A stretch of 64,000 nucleotides of DNA from Paralvinella palmiformis. Its lineage: Eukaryota; Annelida; Polychaeta; Terebellida; Alvinellidae. A program made the translations under genes and the position numbers. The notes under the pieces were generated by a model. The model searched no databases, was not told the DNA's origin, and saw nothing but the letters and a program-made list of their open reading frames with translations. Location of the stretch: assembly GCA_025642065.1 (NCBI GenBank), contig JAODUP010000329.1, forward strand, positions 124,001 to 188,000. Direction: 5' to 3'. Of the stretch, positions 1 through 13,319 are shown piece after piece; within the stretch, counting starts at the first letter, position 1, and each line of letters begins with the position of its first letter.

Positions 1-101
1 AATCTACCACCTGAGCTACAGTTAACAAACAAATAACAACAGAGACTAGGTACATACTTTTCTATAATATCCATCTGCATCAAAGTAACAAAAACAGCAG
101 G

Positions 102-102
<1 letters not shown>

Positions 103-139
<37 letters not shown>

Positions 140-146
140 TGTGTGT
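103..146. repeat. GT dinucleotide microsatellite
   Basis: Near-perfect GT repeat interrupted once by an AT step, followed by GA-rich sequence (CAAAGAGAGCCAGAGAGAG). Confidence 0.9.
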
Positions 147-583
147 CAAAGAGAGCCAGAGAGAGTGAAAGAGTTTGGTTTGGCTGACATTCCCAGTTTT
201 CCAGGTCCTTGGCTGATTCTCAACAATGAAGTATAATAAGCCTGATTAGTGTCTGTTTCATGTATAAGGATGTACCTGGGTCCCTGTGTCAGACAAGGAC
301 ACAATCAATATTACCTCATGTCTAAGATGTCAAACACCTGATACCAAAAAACACACAATAAAATCCTTCATATCATAGTATATATTTATGGGACGCAATA
401 AATATTATGTGTAAGTGTGTGTGTGTGTGTGTGTTTTATGTTACATATAATAAAGGCGTGGGCTCAGGTTTTCGTGCTGTTTATAATTCTTAGTCTTACA
501 GCATTGTAACCAAACAACCTCTACCTAAATAGAAAATAAATTATATATATATACATATTAATGCAACTATAATTGGAAATAAA

Positions 584-584
<1 letters not shown>

Positions 585-621
<37 letters not shown>
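585..621. repeat. TA dinucleotide microsatellite
   Basis: Uninterrupted AT alternation. Its translation gives the apparent Tyr-Ile-rich open frame at 573-797, which is therefore not a gene. Confidence 0.9.
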
Positions 622-624
<3 letters not shown>

Positions 625-2556
625 GTACATATAACATATATTATGATAATAATCCTAATACCTATATTGATATACATATCTATCAGCCTATGGAACTTCA
701 AGATGCCATCTTAGGAAATATAATCTGGACTGCTTCTGAAGACTATGAATGTCAACTTATTATGAAGTGTGATCAGGACTGTTTGTACCAATTATGAACA
801 CTTTGTTCACCCGGTATGTAGTACTTTGTAAGAGTAACGACCAAGTAGTACCGGTACACAAGATACGCTCGCAAAATATTTTTCAAAAAGTCAGATGATA
901 AAATGGCGCATGATCAATTACTGGTTCAATATAAAATTGCTTGTTTGAAGGATCACATAACAAACTTGAATATTATTACAAGCAAGCCGCCATTTGTGAT
1001 GCGGTTACCGTATAAGATTTTTAACAAATTTCTTAAACCAAATTCATCTTTCTAGCAAAATATTTAAATCTGTGCAAGTAGCATAACCCAAATAATGAAA
1101 AAGAGTCTTCTAAGTTACACCCTAAAAAAAAACCTCACTACAAAACCTCACCCCAAATTATTGGGATTGATATGAAGCGATCAAACTTTTTTTACAGGCG
1201 AGATTCTTCAAAACAGTACCGGGTCATCTTCACCTGGATGCCAAATAAAGACAGTCTCCAAAGTACCGCAATAGTAACTTAGAGATGGATGTTACTGTAC
1301 ACATCAGCTCCATACCATAAACGTACATATATTGCAACCACAACAACCAAGGTCCTGGAAGTGCAACGGTTTATATTTAATACGCTCTCCAGGATCAGAG
1401 ACCGTAACCCGAGTGATTGATAGAAAATGTCATAGTTTTACGCCAATTCATAGCACGACGATCACCAGTAAGACAACTAGGAGTGGAATACCACTCAACG
1501 CCATTTATAAAGGCCTCTATGAAATCTACACCCATCAACAACAACATTAGCTCACAGTCATCTGTTAAAAATCTGTTAAATACGTACATACTGGAATAGA
1601 GAATGAAAACATTCTGTGTATGTCACAGTAGCACACTGGATAAAAAAAATCAATCATGGAACACAAATTTCCCTAATATTATCTGATCGGATCAGACTAA
1701 TTACCACATCAATAACCAATTGATTAACAGCTAAAAATAAAAACCTGTTTGTTTAATCGCCATTCCTGAACACATACACACACAGAGAGAGAGAGAATGA
1801 GCTCTAGTCCTTTAAGTCAAATACACATTAACAATAACTATATGTAAACTAATCATGAAACCATTGTCACAATATTATCAAATATACTTAAGGACGTGTC
1901 AGCAATCGTGATACATATACTACATAAAAAAATACAATGGTACTCGCTGGCTGGGACAGAAAATCATCATTCTATCAGACCAACACAAGTAATAAAAGCT
2001 GTAGGGTTTCACCTTCTTCCTTTAGAGAAGTCATGTTGTTGGAAATTTATCAACCCAGCTGTCAGCTGTTCTTATATCAGACTAGCCAACAACTGAGTAA
2101 TAATTAGCATCAGACCATCCAATGAATGTCACAGCAGCAGCTTGCAGCTGCCAAAATGTCCACCGAGAAAAATCAAAGGCTGTATTCAATACTGTATGGC
2201 CAGAAAATAGGGAAATTGGTCTTCGTTTGGCGTCTCAATCACCTTATTAGGTGGACTGGTGGAGAACAGTATACACCTGGGTTACCTGTGTCATCGACAG
2301 GGTGATATAAGAATAAACAATCCGGTGGCATAAGAGACCACAGGGAAAACGTGTACATCTAAGGCGGGAAGGTCACGTGGCGCATCACCAGCCTCATGAT
2401 GAGTCCATTTATTATTAAGTGGATTGGTTCATATACAAACGGACTATAACAAAGTCAGTGGTTTCAATGCACATTTATAAATAAATACACACTTAACACA
2501 GAAATAAGTTATTCCATATAATTTAAACAGTTAGCATCTCTGACCACTGTACTATA

Positions 2557-2640
2557 TTATAATACCAAACTTATGAAGGGTTCTTTTCATACTTAAAGCT
2601 TGTTCAAAAACGCTGTACCTAAACTTATGAAGAAAAAAAC
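2557..2640 (+). repeat. Interspersed repeat tail (ACCAAACTTATRAAG family)
   Basis: The block reading ACCAAACTTATGAAGGG then TTCTTTTCATACTTAAAG recurs almost unchanged at 27644-27688 after a TTA-rich tract. Two dispersed copies preceded by ATT repeats look like SINE 3' ends. The family was not identified. Confidence 0.5.
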
Positions 2641-3084
2641 CCATATATATATATATATATATATTCTGCAGACTTAGAACCAGTGTAAGCTGTAAGCACG
2701 TCATTAGGGGAAACACGTGTTAAAGTGTGTTGCAATACAATTATAGGAAATGCTTGGTGTTGAGAATGGCTTACAATGAAATGGCAACGCACCAAGTTAA
2801 CAATGATAATTTACACAATCAAATACGCAAACCATCTGACGTGAGGTTTACCTCGGACAAAGCGTATGACTATCACCACACCTGAAGAATCTGGTTCATG
2901 TTAATCAGGCATTCAATGAGACCAAACCTAGCTCACTCTAAAAGGTTGTTTGTGTGTCATCACAGGGGACAGTGACCTAGCAGTAGGTCTCTAGTAGTTA
3001 GCAGGAACTATATTGTATTCTTTAGCTGACAGCGGGACTGGTAAATACATCCATGGGCTTTATACTGTGGTGTAGTTAGGGATT

Positions 3085-3600
3085 TAATATAGCTGAAAAT
3101 AATTAAAACTATACACATCTGATATTGCTGAAAGTAATCAATGATACTAAACACTTTAATATTGCTGAAAATAATTAAAGCTATACAGTTCTGTTATTGT
3201 AGCTGATATTGCTTAACAAAATTAATGACACTAAACACATCTGTTGGGCGCCTCCATGGTCTATCTGAAGGGTGTCTCATCTTTGACTTTGCTTCATTAC
3301 CATTGGAGATCACTGGGCCCATTTATCCTATCACGTGCACAAAAGTAGCCGAAAAACATCAATCATCATAAACACATCTGCTATTGCATGTAACATTGCT
3401 GAAAATAATTAAAGCTACATACATCTGTTGCTGTCAGTAAATATTTCTGAAAGAATTCAAAGCTTAACGCATCTGTTATCACAATGAATACCGCTGAAAA
3501 TAATGATCGTCACAAACACATTTGTTATTGCACTGAACACTATTGTAAATAATCAAAAATTAAACACATTTATCAACAGCCATAATAATTAAACATAAAA
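3085..3600. repeat. Diverged tandem repeat array, interrupted by a SINE
   Basis: The phrase ATTGCTGAAAATAATTAAAG, followed by a run like CTAAACACATCTGTTATTG, recurs with drift about eight times at roughly 50-60-base spacing. The array is split by the SINE at 3246-3368 and resumes after it. Confidence 0.65.
3246..3368 (+). mobile_element. tRNA-derived SINE (GGGCGCCTCC family), internally deleted copy
   Basis: Starts GGGCGCCTCCATGGTCT and ends in CATCAATCATCAT, as do copies at 20881 and 26298. Most of the tRNA-like head between box A and the body (about 70 bases in the other copies) is missing. A perfect 12-base direct repeat TAAACACATCTG lies at 3232-3243 and 3369-3380 and looks like the target-site duplication, although the flanking array itself contains similar words. 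Confidence 0.75.
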
Positions 3601-6540
3601 TCATCGTTGAAAATAGAACATAAATAACTTACATTTCATTCATGTCATGACAACAATGGCTACCTCATCACAAACAGTCAGTCCCCAAAATGAATGTATT
3701 TTTTCCCCAAATATTAGGCCATTACATACATGATACATGTTACGTGAGAAAGGTAAACCAGTTGGTTTGTGGTTTCACCATATCATATCAGTTCAAGATA
3801 AAAAAATTCGTTAACTATCTGATCAGTATCAGTATTGTAATCTGTGTTGATAATCACATTCTAATGGCACATTTTGTAGGATTTCAATTTTTCATTTGTT
3901 GAAGACTTAAAAATCAGAAATTCTATAAAAAATGAAATCCTATCCCAAGTTAAGATTCAATAACTGAGAAGTTAGGATTACTTCATGCATAACATAACGG
4001 AGAGTTTTCAAACTGTAAACGAGTAGTAACACTAGTATGTATTAGTATAATTAGTCATAAAAACAGCACCAGAAATATGACAGATTTGAGCAAGACAGCT
4101 TTTCTGTGTATAATAACCTATCTGGATGGAGGCAACGAAATTTAGCAGAATTCACATCCACTCACAGCATTCAGCCAATTGGCAAATCGAATTACGTAAA
4201 TGCACCTAGTCAACAAATTGACGTTATGCTACCACACGGTTTCACCTAACATTGTATACTTCGAGTGCCGAGACTGGAACAGGTAACATACAAGACTCAA
4301 CAGTTCAATTATTGATCCGTCAATTGAATAACGTCGTAAAGATTTTATGACGAATCCGAAGCCAGTTTGTGAGTTATTGATAATTTCTCAGCCATATAAA
4401 AATCCAATCCGTCAAACATCTCAGATTGTGGTTTATTAGTATTACATTAATTAGTCCAACCTCTACGTGATTTCAAATAACAATGGTAATGATGGGTGTG
4501 GCTAGTAACCTAGATGAGGGACAACCATTGTGGGTACATTCTGGGGGGGGGGGGAGGAATGAGTATTGATGCACAATATCTAGCATCCAAATCACGAACG
4601 ACAATAATCTTGTTTAAGCCAAGCCAATACCCAAAAATAACATCTGTATTAGATTTTACTGACTTAAATCGATGTTGCCAGCCAAACGTAATCTGAGGTT
4701 AATATTACCTGGCCACATATCACCATAGTTCTTATTAGACAGCTGGACTAAGTATACAGAAATGTTTACTTGTCTACCTTATGTTATAGTTTACTAATCC
4801 GAAAATTAGTCAAATTTAAACGAACTGGTATGTTTACCACTAACAACCATGACCTGTTCAAATATTCAAACGGCTTTAAATCTGGATCGGACATGCACTG
4901 GTTAGATGGAATGTAGGTATTGTAGAGGAAATTGAAGCCAAAGTCCAAATGTAGAAATAGAGGAATGCCGTAAAGTTTTGTCAGATGTAGTCAGATGAAC
5001 CTAACATAACCTAGTCTCTACACTCTCATGTGAATAGATATCTCAAAGATAAATAAATATTTAAAAACCCAGAGATAATAAATAATCCAATTATCCATCA
5101 TCTGTTGTAGATCATTTGACTTATTTCAAGGGTCAACCCTGTATATGTTATATTTTACTACAATAATAATAATAATAATAACAAACTTCAATAGCACTAA
5201 TATCCTCGAAAAAAATTGAACTCAGTGGCACACCTTAAGTACAAGGGTTAGCCAATCTCATAGTCAAAATGCCAAACTCATCAACAAATGATTGGATGCA
5301 GTGAAAACGTAGGAGGGATAACCAAGACATTAAGGACTAGTTGGCACACAACCTAATTAGTATGTGAAACTCTCAATATATGGACCAATTGACCTCATGA
5401 GTAGACAATTTATTCCCTGGTATGGTATAAAATTGTTATTATCAAAACATAAACCTGGAGCCTTCAATATAATATTGGCAAAGCCACATGAAAGTGCATT
5501 TCAATAGAGACGTATATATAGCATATAATTAATGAAAAATGCATAAAAATGACAAACAGAAGATCACTTAAATGTTTCCAAATAGGGCTCAAGTTAGTTA
5601 ATTATTTCTTGGAAATCTACTGGTGATTGTGATAAAACAAACATAATGAAACATCCGACAGATTCCCGAAATGTATTTCTCTTATGATATCTATCGATAT
5701 TTTGTAATAATAACTGGCATAACAACATCTGAGTAACTATCCAGGTACTTTGTAAGACAAGAATATATTATCAATCACTGGAGGCTTGAGTACTATAGTT
5801 AATGTTATTGCCACACTTCCTGATCTCTCAAGGCAATGTGAAGCTTTTTGTTACTGCCAGTAGTCTTCCCACTCAACCAAACTATCAGGCCATCTATATA
5901 GAGTTTACAGTCTGTTGTCAAGGTATGTGGTAGTTGATGTTAGCTGTTCAGACTTCAAGCAAGAGCTGTTTTTGTGAAAACAAATCACACACAGACACCT
6001 GAATTCGTTAGACCGTGTGTGTATGTGTGTGTGAGAGAGAGAAAAGCATACCACATGATACACATATCTGGATATGACTCACCCATATAGGTACACCTGA
6101 TTTTGTATAATCTAGACATCCAGATATCAATCAGACATACCAGTATATTTTTTTACACAACTCGTCACATATATCATATACGGAGTGTCTACAAATCTGG
6201 ATCAACCTGATCCAGGTATATGATGTTGTTACTCAGGCTTCTTCTATCAATCTTGTGCGTGCCACATAAAATCCCTAGAATTAATCTGGCAACCTTCTTA
6301 TGTAATATAAATTCACTACTATAGTATTAATATGACGAATGATATTTCAGTGTGGATACTGTGCAGTCAGCCTAGAACAGAAGAGGTTCCTGGTTCACTC
6401 ACTGCTAAAAACTGGTCAAGATAGCCAAGAAAAATATTTGGTTAGAACAAATGATCATTATGGGGTATGTACCTAACCAATAACAGATGAAATAATGCTT
6501 GTAAGAGAAACATGAATGGTATGAAATTGAATATAAATAT
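3600..6540. other. Intergenic DNA, no gene seen
   Basis: No supported coding sequence. A G10 run sits near 4543, a short AAT tract near 5162-5180, and a stretch at 5205-5260 resembles the repeat at 63430-63720. Confidence 0.55.
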
Positions 6541-6547
6541 ATATATA

Positions 6548-7498
6548 TAGTCAGAATCCATTAATCCAACAAAGTTTGTCACATGATAATATGTCGGATA
6601 AACGCGAATGTCGGAATATCGAGTCTGTGACATAGAGGTAGTCTGTGTCACACATTTTTAGATCATAAAGACATGCCGTTTTATGTAACTAAATTAATAT
6701 GCAAGATCCATTGAATCTACAATGACACTTATAATTTTGTGGTGTATTTATTTATTTTCAACAATTATGACAAGATATGACCAGAATAAAAATAAAAAAT
6801 AAGGGTCTGTTTAGCGGAATTAGTTGACAGATGTCATGTTTCTGGGCAGCAGAAATATCAATGCCACGATGTTTTCTCACTGGACTTGACATATCGCTGT
6901 TATTAGTTCCACAGCCATAGAAGTGAATCTGATAGCCAGTAGCTTTTACCTCCGTATTTAAACCAATATGCAATAACGGTGTGCAATGGTACAGAATGGC
7001 ATTAAAACTATTGATCATTTTGATATTTGTTAATTACAGACATTATATAGAAATAATCGTGTCACTTTGTCCACCAGATTAACTCATGATCTGCTCATTG
7101 GAAAGATCACACATTTGTATTTGTAATTAGCAGTGAATGATTATGATTGGCTATGAGATAGCCACAGGCAATGGAAGCATCGTGTGCCGGTGTGTATGGT
7201 CGAGAATGATTGTAATTGGTTACGATATAGCAATTATCGCAGGTGGGCGGGTTAATTAACCATTACTGACAGCACGGCAGTGTGTGTGTGTTTTCATGAC
7301 TGAACTAGCGGAAATATTTGGCAACATTTTCATGTTGTCGAATTATCGAGGTTATTTTACATTGAAAAGTCACAAGTGTCGGAATGCAATTTTTCCAGAT
7401 TAAAGAGTCATTTATAATGGAGCTAAATCCGTCACAGACAATAATAAGTCAGAAAGTGGTTTTGTCCGAAAAATTATGTCCGGATTAACGGATTCTGA

Positions 7499-7502
<4 letters not shown>
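6548..7502. mobile_element. Non-autonomous pogo/Tigger-like TIR DNA transposon
   Basis: The left end reads AGTCAGAATCCATTAATCC (6549-6567). The right end reads GGATTAACGGATTCTGACT (about 7482-7500), its reverse complement with one or two changes. Both ends abut TA repeats (6536-6549 and 7502-7532), which fits insertion at TA, the target of Tc1/mariner/pogo elements. The inner ends contain repeated GTCGGA or GTCCGGA words. The interior has no transposase-like frame, so this is a deletion derivative. Confidence 0.7.

Positions 7503-7532
<30 letters not shown>
7502..7532. repeat. TA microsatellite flanking the pogo-like element
   Basis: Pure TA alternation directly at the right end of the TIR element; a shorter TA tract lies at its left end. 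Confidence 0.85.
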
Positions 7533-7537
<5 letters not shown>

Positions 7538-7959
7538 CTTCATACAAAGATTAGATGTGGAAAAAAAATTAAACTTTACTCAGTTTATAGCTAAATATTT
7601 ATACCAACGTTACTGACTAGACTGAGTGAGCATAAATTTGTGAACCAATTTACAATGATATATCACACACAAACACATGCATATTTAACTAGGATAAACA
7701 TCAAAAGTTAGAAGGGCATATAACGGTAAGATTAGCTTAAAATAGAATACATATGCTATAATAAACTGGTTAGATGCACAATCCAACATAAACCAACATT
7801 TCAGATATTCTGCTATTGGTGGAAACAATTGGACACCATCACACTATAGTGCCTGGGGTACTGATTTGTAATTAATCTATTCCCTGATTGGTTGATCTTG
7901 TCCGTTGCTTAGTTTCTGTAGCTAATTTAATCGATCTAGTTAGCAATTGGATGACCAGA

Positions 7960-8515
7960 TTACCAAATTACTGGAGGGTCGCCATTACGGCCCCAACGGA
8001 AGCCAGGTTCGAAGGCAGGAAGGAGAAAAACTGAAATGCTCTGACGTCACATCGGCAATCTCTATACTGACGTGGATTACAGTTTCTCTTGAGCATTAAT
8101 ATCTGAGCCATTTTGAATCATCTTCCTCTTGTCAGGTTCCTTCTGGCTCAAACTGATATGGTTGTATGTCATTCATGGTGTAGTTTTAACAACACAGTTG
8201 CGTTATGTTCTGAAATAATTCTTTGCTCACACTTGTTTACATGCTTTTATATGGGCTCTACAGCCTTCAGGTCAACCGGATGCGTTGAAGTGACATCAGT
8301 ATTCAGGAGCTTCTGGTCTCTGTCTAGCTTCAAAATGGCAGCGCCCACAGGCCATTAAAAGTCGAATAATCAGCACTTTGAACTGGATTATATAATATTT
8401 GGGTGAGCATTTAGATATTTTGACATTATTTATGATATTTGTGAGTATAGCTGTAATACTACTAATCAGCCCTCAAAAACATTCCTGAGGGTGGACTATC
8501 CCTTTAAGTTAAGCC
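7960..8515 (+). repeat. Interspersed repeat, about 550 bp, copy 1
   Basis: Shares blocks with 42970-43600 and 51770-52310: AAATTACTGGAGRGT then GCCATTAYGGC; GGAAGGAGAAAAA then a TCTGACGTCA-like word; TTCAGGAG then TTCYGGTCTSTGTCT; AACTGGATTAT; and ATATTTTGACATYATTTAT. This copy ends GAGGGTGGACTATCCCTTTAAG. No coding capacity is seen. Class unknown. Confidence 0.6.
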
Positions 8516-8774
8516 TACATTTATGATGAGATCAAGAATACAATGGCTGAAATAATGCTTTCCCATATTCAAAGTTGCTTTCACCAATAAATAATGTTGA
8601 CTGATCAAATTTCTTATTGGATAGCAACGTAGGGCAACTTTGAATGCATCCTGCTAATAACTTTTTATTGAATCTGCATTATTATTATTATATTTCATGC
8701 ATGACTTTAATACAACTAAACAATATTTAAGGTGGAGCATAATGGTTGTTTTGGCTTGACACTGGTCACACGTT

Positions 8775-8890
8775 TGACATATGACTGATGGACGACTCCT
8801 TAGGAAACGAATCCCACAAACACAAGGATTCGAACCCACAACATGGCAGTTTAAGAAAACAGGGTTCTAACCATTGTGCCATCAGAATCC
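8775..8890 (-). mobile_element. tRNA-derived SINE head (second family)
   Basis: On the minus strand there is a box A-like TGGCACAATGGTTAGAACC (8862-8880) and a box B GGGTTCGAATCC (8826-8837), spaced as in a tRNA gene. The cloverleaf stems are imperfect, so this is SINE-like and not a functional tRNA. Confidence 0.6.
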
Positions 8891-8999
8891 ATAATGGGGA
8901 TGATGGAATCATGATCTCACTGCTTCAATTAATGACACTCCAACCACTTCCCCACCTGCTGTCTTCATAAAAGGTACAGAGGTCAAAATAACAGTCATA

Positions 9000-9115
9000 A
9001 AAAGATCCTTCAATTTCAATTCAAATTTTATCAATTCCTTTTTTTTAAATAATCAATTCCAATACCAAAATTAGAATTGACCATCAATTCCAATTCCGGA
9101 ATTGACCCCATGTCT
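9000..9115 (-). mobile_element. GAATTGG-rich TIR element, truncated copy
   Basis: Ends CCGGAATTGACCCCATGTCTG, the reverse complement of the CAGACATGGGGTCAATTCC start seen at 20617, 43796 and 48193. Only one end is present here. Confidence 0.6.
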
Positions 9116-9958
9116 GATGTAAAGGCCAGCATTTATCGCCCTATGGTTGTGATAAAGAAAAGTGAAAAAATGCCAAACTATAAACCTTGTCTTTCTACAA
9201 TAAAACTCCAAGTCATAAACTTATTGATGTAAAATCAAAGATCTCAATCTGTATCAGTCTCTATTTCTATACAATTACACACAGATGTGTCCTCCACGTT
9301 ATCCCTGGTAATCATTTTGCCCAAAACGCTTTAATAGATTTATTACACATCCGGAATATACAATCTTACTCTTATTATTAGGTGGGAAATGTCAGTTGAT
9401 TGAACTAAGCGACAAATGATTGCCACAGTGCTCTCTAGTTGCATGAAATATACATATAATTGGTGTTATTTTAAAGTGGCTGACCTATGTCAAACTGGCA
9501 AATATATGGCTGCTCAACAAAATGCTACTGCCACACTACACTGACTCGGTTCTGCTGTGGATCACCAAAGACAACAAGAGAAATGGCAGCTTCATGATTA
9601 TAGACACCACTAATAAAAAAAAATCTGTTTTTTAAATATATGTACTTCATAATCATATAGCACTTGGCAGGTCTAAGTATTGTTGGGGTCAAGAACAAGT
9701 CCAAATACAGCTGCCAGAAAGTCATTGTCAAGCACACAATGTACTTAGAATGCAAATACTGAAGTCTTTTTTACCTGAATCTATCTCCTGGGTACTTATG
9801 TTATTATTAATATTATTATTATGATAATATCTACCTGGTAAGCACTCTAGATCAATCAGTGACACTCCTGTTTAATCTAAGATAAGCATGGATGGCAAAC
9901 TCATTAAAGCATTTGCTAGCCAAAATCAGAAAAAATTAAATATCAGATTACTTACCTC

Positions 9959-9993
<35 letters not shown>

Positions 9994-11480
9994 GTATGTG
10001 TGTGCGCGTTTCTACATATTGTAGCACACCGTAGATCACATAATAGCCATGTTTGTTTAGTAAACAAATAATTAACAATGGTTAGCCTACAATATGATTT
10101 AGTAAATTTTATGATATATCAATGTTATAAAAGACAGAGTTAACTTACTTTGAGTGTCAGGAGAGCTGTGACTTATCTGGGACATCGTGTCTGGCATCGA
10201 GTACGAGAACCAGATGATGATAATGAACAAATCAAACTCGAGATCTAAATGAATAACCTGAAGATGAGAAATAAACTGGTAGATCTTCATGTGTGAGTGC
10301 ACATACACACACACGCACAAACTGTTTACCTGATATATAATAGCCATTGATCAGTACTGGTACATCAATAGATTTACGGTATTTGCCTTCGCTCCACATA
10401 CCTCCACCTATAGCCAGTGTTAATATTACTCTGTGAAGAATATACTATACATAGCTCACTCTGACAACAGTATTATGCTTGAGCGGCTAACATATGGAAC
10501 GAAGCCTAAACTAGCTGACTTATGATTGTCTGTTCATACAGCTTGTTTTATGATGAACTCTTGGACCAAATATATTTGATAGCGAAAGTGTGTGTATGTG
10601 TGTGAGAGAGAGCAAGAGAGAATATGTAATGATGGCCACAGCATGGTTTTGTATGAAATATGCATAAGCAGTTGAGTTACCACTAATTCACTCACACATT
10701 TCTAGGTTACAATAGGTCCCAGGTGCTCTATCTCGTGGTGATCACAATTTATCAATGGCCAATATGTATGGCAGCAATGTCCCAACTGATACTATAGTTC
10801 AGTAACACACAAATCAATGATAAATCAATAGTTCAGGAGAATCAGTGAAAAAGATAACTGGTGTTTTGCGGCCATCCTTGCTTATTCATGATACATTATT
10901 CTAGTGACCACTAATCAAGCTCCAATTGATAGAATGAGATGGGAACCAGCCAATCATCACATAAAAGCACATTGTAGTAGATTTTCACCCAGTGGCATTT
11001 CACATAACTTGGTCAAGTTGATTCATTCATTAAAAACAATTATGCATACGTGAATTAATTTTCTGCAGACATCAATGAAAAGTGTAAGCATCAGTTTAAC
11101 TGAGTTTAGCATGTAAACTGTATGTGTCCACCCCTTTGACACAAGAGCATCACAGTATAGGGTTGGGTGAGTTTTATTAGCATAAATTTTGCAATTAGGC
11201 ACAGTCCAGAGTGATCCCTGCCAATATACGTATCACACTATCAGTTTTAAGTATCTGTTTGTGTTCCAAGATGTGATAAATATTTGCTTGTGACAAGGCT
11301 AGTTCAGAGTCCCTACCCAAAGTCACAACAAAAAAAGCAAAAGCATACCACTCAATTAATTAAATTAAAATGCAGAATTTGCTGCCAAATGAAATCTGTT
11401 GAAACATTTTTGTAAAATAAATTACGATAATAATGAGGAAACATATAAAGAATACAAACTTTTTATTATAAAAATAATGT
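9116..11480. other. Intergenic DNA, no gene seen
   Basis: Short open frames only. A GT tract running into a TA tract occupies about 9958-9992. Confidence 0.5.
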
Positions 11481-11492
11481 CCGAAATAGCAA

Positions 11493-11745
11493 TTATTTCC
11501 ATTGCTTGGCTACCTCAAATGAGGAAGATGTATAAGTTCTGTAATTTACTGCTCCACCATGAGGACTAATTCTAAACAAATTTAGAATTAACAATATATG
11601 GCATATTTGGTGAAGAAAACCCTGCCAGTTGCCGAAAATCTCTCCTCCTAGTAGTACTATAGTGGCGAGGACAGGATTCAAACCTCTAACCCTGCACACA
11701 ATGACTATGAATAAGAAAGTCCCACACTAACCAATGAGGCCATAT
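11493..11745 (-). mobile_element. tRNA-derived SINE, minus strand
   Basis: Minus-strand box A TGGCCTCATTGGTTAGTG (11724-11741) and box B-like AGGTTTGAATCCT (11672-11684) are spaced as in a tRNA gene. An AT-richer body follows toward 11493. It explains the open frame at 11493-11699. Confidence 0.55.
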
Positions 11746-13030
11746 AAATAAGATAACTCACATAATGATCATTTCTGTTATGTACCATGATCCATTATTT
11801 GTTGACAAGAACAAACAGTCCAAAGCGTGGGCAAAGGTAAAAAACAACTAGTCCAAAATATTAAATACATGTGACCAACAGATCAAGGTGACACATGATT
11901 AATACTTATACTTTATAGTAAGGATTAAGATTTTCATCTCGTTTTGAACATCATGATCATGTCATGATTAAGACCCCAATAAACAAACTTAAATAAAACT
12001 AAAACGCACTTACAAAATATCCATATCTATTCCTCAGCAATCAATTAATGAACTATTAACATGCTATGTAGTAGGTATGTAATATAACTCACTATATGAC
12101 GAGTACCTATTAAATAATTACAACATTTCACAATATAAAGAAAGACTTACTAGTAACTAATTGCTTCAACTCAGCTCACAACTGTATACATCTAATGTCT
12201 GACAAAAGTGACATGATACAAAAGTGATAGTCAGTTACTCAGTAGTCTAGTAGTCACGGTTTAGATCTCTTATCAGACTTATGACTTATCCAATATGTTT
12301 ACGTCAGCTTTATACAGTTTTACTAAATTACGAGGATAGTTAGTGTTCGTAATACAATAATAAGTATGTAATACACAGGTACCTCAAGTTACATATACGT
12401 ATCAGTGATAAATCAGAGGGTGCACTGTAATTTTTGGCACTTTGACATTCAACAGCTTGTATTTGTAGATTTCTTCAAATAGCATATTATCGTCCGCTGA
12501 ATTAGTATGCGAAATCATTGTTTCATTTTGACCGGGACGGAAAGAAAATAATTAATTATATACTCGCAAAACTTAGATTTTGTTTATTTCGTTCTGTCTA
12601 GCATGTTTTTGCGATAAACTGTAATATGTAAAAGATGAGCTTTGTGTTAATACTAATAATAGGGTCTTGATATATACGTGAAATATACAAACGAAATGTA
12701 TCATAAATAAATGGAAATCAAATGAAACCGCTGTTGTAATGCTTATAAACTTGTACATACCTTTACATACATTTACATGTATCAGTTCAGGTTCAAAACA
12801 TACTCAAACTGACATACATGTAAACATAGTGGGCCGTATGTTGTAAATATAACGCAATGAAAACAAAACGTTTATTATTCTTTTCATTTATTAGGCCTTC
12901 AAAAGAAGAGAACATATACATGATAATTCAATTTACAATATTCCAGTAATGACAAATCAATAGCAAGACATATTAGTGACACACATACCACCAATACACG
13001 TGGACAATTGATTAATCAGAGCCCCATTTA
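11746..13030. other. Intergenic DNA, no gene seen
   Basis: AT-rich. No reading frame with coding character and no structured repeat recognised. Confidence 0.5.
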
Positions 13031-13039
13031 ATTCCAAGA

Positions 13040-13103
13040 GTGGTCCGCATTCGACATAGGCCGCATTCGATGGGCCGTATTCAACATGGGCCGTAATCGA
13101 TGG
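13040..13103. repeat. Short tandem repeat, GGCCGYATTCRA unit
   Basis: Four degenerate units reading roughly CCGCATTCGACATAGG, CCGCATTCGATGGG, CCGTATTCAACATGGG, CCGTAATCGATGG follow one another. The block is GC- and CpG-richer than its surroundings. Confidence 0.7.
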
Positions 13104-13319
13104 CATCCAAACATATAACTGTTATATAATCTAAACTTAAATACTAATTAAAGGAACGACATGGTCGAACGTCAATTAAGTGAGACTGAGGAATCTTATT
13201 GTACACGGATTGCCGAAAAGCACGTCTGATAACGTGAACAACGGGAAAACCTACGACCAAATGCACGTCCAAGTCACATGTCAGGAAGGTATGGCTTTGG
13301 AACCTCTGGCGTCATTGAA

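Larger units (their letters stand above)
1..3080. other. Intergenic DNA, no gene seen
   Basis: No open frame here looks like host coding sequence; those present are short and mostly run through microsatellites. Visible content is a GT tract (103-146), a second GT tract (about 415-434), TA tracts (585-621 and 2644-2664), and a short repeat-family fragment at 2557-2640 described separately. Confidence 0.6.
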
